The position numbers were made by a program, and so were the translations under genes. From positions 1,063,501 through 1,127,500 of the forward strand of contig SMMW01000018.1 in NCBI GenBank assembly GCA_004794655.1: DNA of 64,000 nt. The letters run 5' to 3'. Source of the DNA: Marisa cornuarietis (Eukaryota; Mollusca; Gastropoda; Architaenioglossa; Ampullariidae). The notes below the pieces were generated by a model. The model did not search any database. It saw only the letters and a program-made list of their open reading frames with translations, and had not been told where the DNA came from. Shown here one piece after another: positions 59,087-64,000 of this stretch (positions are counted from its first letter, which is position 1; each line of letters starts with the position of its first letter).

Positions 59087-59945
59087 GTGGTTCACGCTGA
59101 CTAAAGGTCTGATACATGCTGACTACAGGTGTGGTATACACTGACTACAGGTGTGGTACATACTGACTAAAGGTCTGATACATACTGATTACAGGTGTGG
59201 TACATAATGACTAAAGGTCTGATATATACTGACTACAGGTGTGGTACATACTGACTACAGGTGTGGAACATACTGACTAAAGGTCTGATACATACTGACT
59301 ACAGGTGTGGTACATACTGATTACAGGTGTGGTACATAATGACTAAAGGTCTGATATATACTGACTACAGGTGTGGTACATACTGACTAAAGGTCTGATA
59401 CATACTGACTACAGGTGTGGTACATAATGACTAAAGGTCTGATATATACTGACTACAGGTGTGGTACATACTGACTACAGGTGTGGAACATACTGACTAA
59501 AGGTCTGATATATACTGACTACAGGTGTGGTACATACTGACTAAAGGTCTGATATATACTGACTACAGGTGTGGTACATACTGACTAAAGGTCTGATATA
59601 TACTGACTACAGGTGTGGTACATACTGACTACAGGTGTGGTACATACTGACTAAAGGTCTGATATATACTGACTACAGGTGTGGTACATACTGACTAAAG
59701 GTCTGATATATACTGACTACAGGGGTGGTACATACTGACTACAGGTGTGGTACATACTGACTACAGGTGTGGTACATACTGACTAAAGGTCTGATATATA
59801 CTGACTACAGGTGTGGTACATACTGACTAAAGGTCTGATATATACTGACTACAGGTGTGGTACATACTGACTAAAGGTCTGATATATACTGACTACAGGT
59901 GTGGTATACACTGACTAAAGGTGTGGTTCACGCTGACTAAAGGTA
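59087..59945. repeat. 22-bp minisatellite, about 39 units
   Basis: Two alternating monomers, tactgactacaggtgtggta (ca) and tactgactaaaggtctgata (ta), each 22 bp. The first and last units share the variant ggttcacgctgactaaaggt (about 59090 and 59925). Confidence 0.95.
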
Positions 59946-60699
59946 ACAAACGCCTGACAGTTTCTGCGCACCTGCACTCTTTCCGCGCTCACTCCCTCAC
60001 TCACTCTTTCTGTCTGCCTATCCACGCACTCTCATTTTTGAACAGTTTCTGAAGAAAAAGTTAGAAAAAAAGCTACTACCATTCACGCATGCGCTCTTGA
60101 GCTTCTTCCCATGGAGCATTCTGGGCAGCGAGACCTACGTTAGCCTCCACGAGCCCACACAACTTCTAGAAAGGTCTTAATACCTATCTACTGGAGTTCA
60201 ATCTACCGAGGCAGGTCAAACAAGCGCCGGGTCAAGTGCGGGCTCAAATACCAAGTATGGTGCTGCCAGTAAACTAAGCGGTGTGCCTCCACAGCGGTTA
60301 CAAAATTTAACAGACATCCTTCGCACCTGCTGCCTGTCTTGTGAATCTAACAAACTGTGCGACATTCGAAGCTTTGACAAGGATATCTGCTCAAGCCAGT
60401 ACCGTGCGATATGTCGCTAGGTTTGTACTGACAGGGTAGAGATACCATTGTCATATTCTCTATGTCAATGGTAGGAACAGGTCCAATCAGGCAAGAAAAA
60501 CATTCAAGTTGCATGATGTTGTCAGTACGACAATAAAGTGCTTCCGGTCGGGCATTGGGGCTGTTGTGTCTGTGTATGTACCGATGGTGAGGTCTGTCCA
60601 AGTTAGTGAGAACATGGCCTGGAACTTTCTTATTAGTACAGGAGAAAGGAACAGAGAGCTATGGTCTTCCGCCATGGCTACAAATACTAGGTATGACCA
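59946..60699. other. Intergenic, nothing recognised
   Basis: An NRF1-like acgcatgcgctc lies at 60085. No gene is supported. Confidence 0.35.
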
Positions 60700-60830
60700 A
60701 CCCTAGCGCCATCTGGTCTGCTTCCCCTCGCCTACGATTGGCGCTCACGTGCCAACATGGCGGCTCCTCGTCAGCCCGGCCACGCCCCTTGGTCGGTCAC
60801 GTGAGGCCCTTCCATCTGTCCTGCAGGAGA
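60700..60830. promoter_or_regulatory. Promoter-like motif cluster
   Basis: Within 110 bp: agcgccatctgg (CTCF-type on the minus strand, 60706), gctcacgtgcc (E-box, 60743), caacatggcggc (YY1-type, 60754), cacgcccc (GC box, 60781) and gtcacgtgag (E-box, 60797). No TATA box. Direction and gene are unknown. Confidence 0.35.
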
Positions 60831-61422
60831 CGGGAAAGGAAGAGAGGGAGGAAACTTTTGGGGTGGGGTGGGGGTTGGGGAGGTTAGGTTGGGGACCCCA
60901 CGAATCTGTCTTCCGCTGGCACTAATCCCCTCATTAAGGTCAGACAGATCCCTGGTGCGCTGGGACTCTGGCCTCACCGGCGACACTATCAGCTTGAGAC
61001 AATGACAAACGTTTAGCAGATAATAATGACTTTAATTCTTCACTGCATTATCACGTCTTATCCTCCAATTCCCCCCACCCACCCACACACACACACCCAA
61101 CCCCAACAGAACGCCAATTTTTTTTCCACCTTCCCTTCCAATTGCAACTCCCACAACCCACCCGCCCACCGTTATTCCATCAATGAAAAAATTACTAGCC
61201 ACCCGCATGATCACAGACACACAGAACCTCTTCGTCTGCTCGGACCTTTATCTCTCTCTCTCTCCTCTCTGACTACAGGTGTGGCTAGATAAACGGGAGC
61301 TAGGTACAAATGGACAGGAAGTTTCCAGTGCCGATGTCAGGGCCATGCAAGCATGTTGGATGTATTGCTTGTCGCCAGGCTGGGGACCTGTGATTGATTG
61401 GCTCAGCGCTGGAAGTGATCGT

Positions 61423-61423
<1 letters not shown>

Positions 61424-61478
<55 letters not shown>
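61424..61478. repeat. (CA)n microsatellite
   Basis: About 27 perfect units. Confidence 0.98.
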
Positions 61479-61480
<2 letters not shown>

Positions 61481-61696
61481 CTGTTAGCACCAGCGGTATT
61501 TCAATTCAGCTAATGATAAGTTTGCTGCCCTGCCATTCTCTTCCTGTCCTTCCCTTTCTCACTTTAACTGTTTCACCCCTCCTTCCTTCCTTCCTACTGC
61601 GAAGGGAGAAAAACCAACTTTATCTTCATCTGCAAGATGCGTCTTGAGATTAGTCTTTATTTTAATTCTTCCGTGTCTGAGTTACATTGCTGCTTC

Positions 61697-61698
<2 letters not shown>

Positions 61699-61754
<56 letters not shown>

Positions 61755-61773
61755 ACGACGACGATGATGATGA
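61699..61773. repeat. (CTG)n-(ATG)n trinucleotide repeat
   Basis: About 12 CTG units run directly into GAT/GAC units in the same register. Confidence 0.95.
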
Positions 61774-62689
61774 TAATATCAAAATATTACATCCATAAAT
61801 ATTTTTCCTTCCTCCACCCACTGTTTCTCTCTTTTTGTCTCCATCCCTCATTTTCTCTCTCTTTCTCCCCCGTTTGTGCATTTCTTTTTTATTTTTTTTA
61901 TTTCATTCCTCTCAATAAACAGTTATTTAATTTTCACTTTACTGCTGGACCAAACATATTTTCCTTTACTACCTAATGAAAAGAAAAAAGAAATACGCTT
62001 CACAAGTTCATGATTATCTCGCACATGAAAGACTGATTTAAAAAAAAAAAAAGTTTAGAAGGAAACATAAGCCAGATGTTAGTTGTTCTCATACTGGTAG
62101 CAAAGCTGGCACAGGCTTTTTTATGTGTTGCTGTTATAACTAAGCTGACTGAATATTTTTCAAGCAGGCGGGATTGAGTGTTTAATCCCCCTTGATGGGT
62201 CCGGAATTTCCTCTCTTTTTTTTCAGGTTTACTTTCCACTTCGTCGTCTCCCCTTGACAGTTGTTTATCCATTAATTATCTCCCCCTGCCTGTCACAAAA
62301 CAGTTGTGGTGGCACAGCACGTGCGATGGCGGCTGATAACCCGGATGTTCTTGCGTGTTTGTGGCCGCTGATCATGTCGCAAGTCATACAAACAAACATC
62401 CTCCTTCGTCGCCCTTTCTCGCTTTATCGGGCAGCATCGTGTCTTTCCTTTCAGGGGCGAGTTTCGAGAGAGCATGAAAAAGAGAAATAAAACTGCAAGA
62501 ACTTCTTTTCATTGCTTCCGTGTATGCCTTGGTTTTCATTCATACTCCCTGTACACCATCTTCTAGTCCATTCTTTCACTCTCTCTCTCCATTCCCCACT
62601 CCACACAAGCAGATGCTCGCGAAAATCATCTTATATTGTTTAGAAGAATGTCTCGCTGACGTTTTAAGTTGACTTCGTTGAGTAGTATA

Positions 62690-62935
62690 GTGCAATTGTT
62701 TCTTTTTTATGATTAGGTAGAGCTCAGTGCAAGGTACTATTTACCCAACTCTGGGTGAATAACATTCCTTTCGATCCATAGATACCATCACCATGTACAA
62801 AAAAAGGTCGAACACGTGATGTCATGTCTGCACTTAGACGCGCCTAATCCCAGTTCTCCCATTGGCTGAAGCTTTGACAACGTAAAATTATCCATGCACA
62901 ATCCTGACGTCTGTGTTGTACAACATTTGTCTCAC
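62690..62935 (+). repeat. Dispersed repeat family R2, copy 2
   Basis: Diverged partner of 32575-32830; see that entry for shared landmarks. Confidence 0.5.
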
Positions 62936-64000
62936 TAACTGTGACCAGTTTATGTGTACCAGAGAGAGAGGAGGAGGAGGAGAGAGAAACGGCGAGATAA
63001 TTGAAGAGACTAGATGAGATAGGGAGAAGAGAGATGAAAAGAGAAAGCGACACAGATGAGAGTGAGAGAGTGACAAAGCAAGTAAACATTCGAGGATCCT
63101 GTGGGCATCCTTGCCTCATGGTCCCTGCTCCTGTGATGACTGCTCCAATTTAGTGGCGCGAAAAATCAATGTTATTTTGTGCAGCGGAGCTGTGAGCGAG
63201 TTCCGGAGAGAAGAAACAGGCAGCCATCACGCCATGACGCACGGGGCCGGGGAGGCGAGTCAGAAGATCGTTGTAAGCGTGACCATGCGCATCCTGCCTT
63301 GTTCCCTCTGGAGGGATGCCATGACGGGTGAAGGAGGGAGAGGGAGAAGGGTGGAGAACTGTCACGGGAGCGGGTACGTTCATCAGAGAAGGGTTTTCTG
63401 GTCGAAAGTTTCGGTCCGCGAGAGGTAAGGTCGTGGGTGAAAGCAGACTAGATCTTTGATAAGCTTTCGATCAGGCAGGCAGGGCGTTTCCATTTCTCCC
63501 GGGCAGGACGGTCCGGGGAGCGAATCTCATTGTGAGTGAATGTTTTTCTGACCTCGTGTGATAGAATGACGACCTGCCACTGATTTGAAACTAATGGATA
63601 GACCCTAAATGACTTCGCCTGAAGTCGATAAACCGACGTATTGGAATTCGTAAAGTGATACTGTAACAATATTTTGAATGCCCTGCAACTGTATTTTCTT
63701 ATTGTTCATAAACTGTCGATTTTGTTACACGCGGGTCTGTCCATCAGCTTTAGATTGGTGCGACCTGTCTGTCCTTTCGTCTTTACATTATGAAGAATCT
63801 CTTTCGCAGTGTTAAGCGGATCGCATCCCCTCCTATGAGAAGATAACACGCGCGTTGGGCGGTTAAGTAACGGGAGGAGCTCTTTAAAACAAGGAGTTGT
63901 CTGACAGAGATTCGGAAAGAGGTATTGCACACGAGGAAGTGACACTGAACGCTAGTGCCTTGACGAATTAAAAAGTAATTTTTAAAAAATCAAAATATGG
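62936..64000. other. Intergenic to window end, nothing recognised
   Basis: 62961-63070 is GA-rich. The rest is mixed sequence without a coding frame or repeat that I can support. Confidence 0.4.

Larger units (their letters stand above)
60831..62649. other. Intergenic with microsatellites
   Basis: (CA)n at 61424-61478; (CTG)n then (ATG)n at 61699-61773. One stray unit of the 22-bp array (ctgactacaggtgtgg) lies at 61269-61284. A 54-codon frame from ATG 62326 (MAADNPDVLACLWPLIMSQV...) has a good start context but no recognised family. Confidence 0.4.

Noticed and set aside
62254..62490. 78-codon frame containing MAADNPDVLACLWPLIMSQV
   Set aside because: Good start context at 62326 but no homology that I recognise. 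Too short to claim.

Overview
This window looks like animal nuclear DNA, most likely from a mollusc (probably a gastropod). There are no bacterial operons. One gene is split by GT-AG introns, and long intergenic tracts are packed with dinucleotide microsatellites, minisatellites and many families of decayed LINE, LTR, SINE and MITE elements. The lineage assignment is inferred from repeat style and from reverse-transcriptase relics of types I associate with mollusc genomes; no single diagnostic gene proves it.

Only one protein-coding gene is well supported: the 3' part of a GLYAT-family acyl-CoA N-acyltransferase gene (exons 695-809, 3212-3335 and 3872-4514, plus strand). Its N-terminal exons lie left of the window or were not found. 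Weaker candidates are a multi-exon gene for a secreted, cysteine-containing protein on the minus strand (25725-27793), a 54-codon reading frame at 13161, and a frameshifted THAP zinc-finger remnant on the minus strand (13603-14008).

The rest is repeat-dominated. LINE reverse-transcriptase relics lie at about 1.2-3.2, 7.8-9.3, 11.3-12.8, 14.3-15.9, 22.7-23.4 and 24.6 kb. Several bare LINE/SINE 3' ends share an 'aattgccc...aataaag' signature. A 790-bp solo LTR with a 5-bp target duplication sits at 18.3-19.1 kb. A miniature two-LTR element, also bounded by a perfect 5-bp duplication, sits at 47.4-48.6 kb. Two MITE-like elements with terminal inverted repeats lie at 50.5 and 52.5 kb. A diverged tandem duplication carrying a tRNA-SINE-like B box covers 36.0-38.1 kb. 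Five minisatellites (56-bp, 50-bp, 24-bp, 21/23-bp and 22-bp units) occur at 19.3, 21.9, 38.7, 53.0 and 59.1 kb; two of them carry higher-order duplications.

From about 40.7 kb rightward, GC-rich stretches (40.7-42.5, 44.0-44.4, 56.3-58.1 and 60.7-60.9 kb) hold clustered factor-type motifs (NRF1-, E-box-, ETS-, YY1- and CTCF-like) with no recognisable protein. They could be promoters or enhancers of genes outside the window. No tRNA or rRNA gene, CRISPR array or prokaryote-type system was seen.
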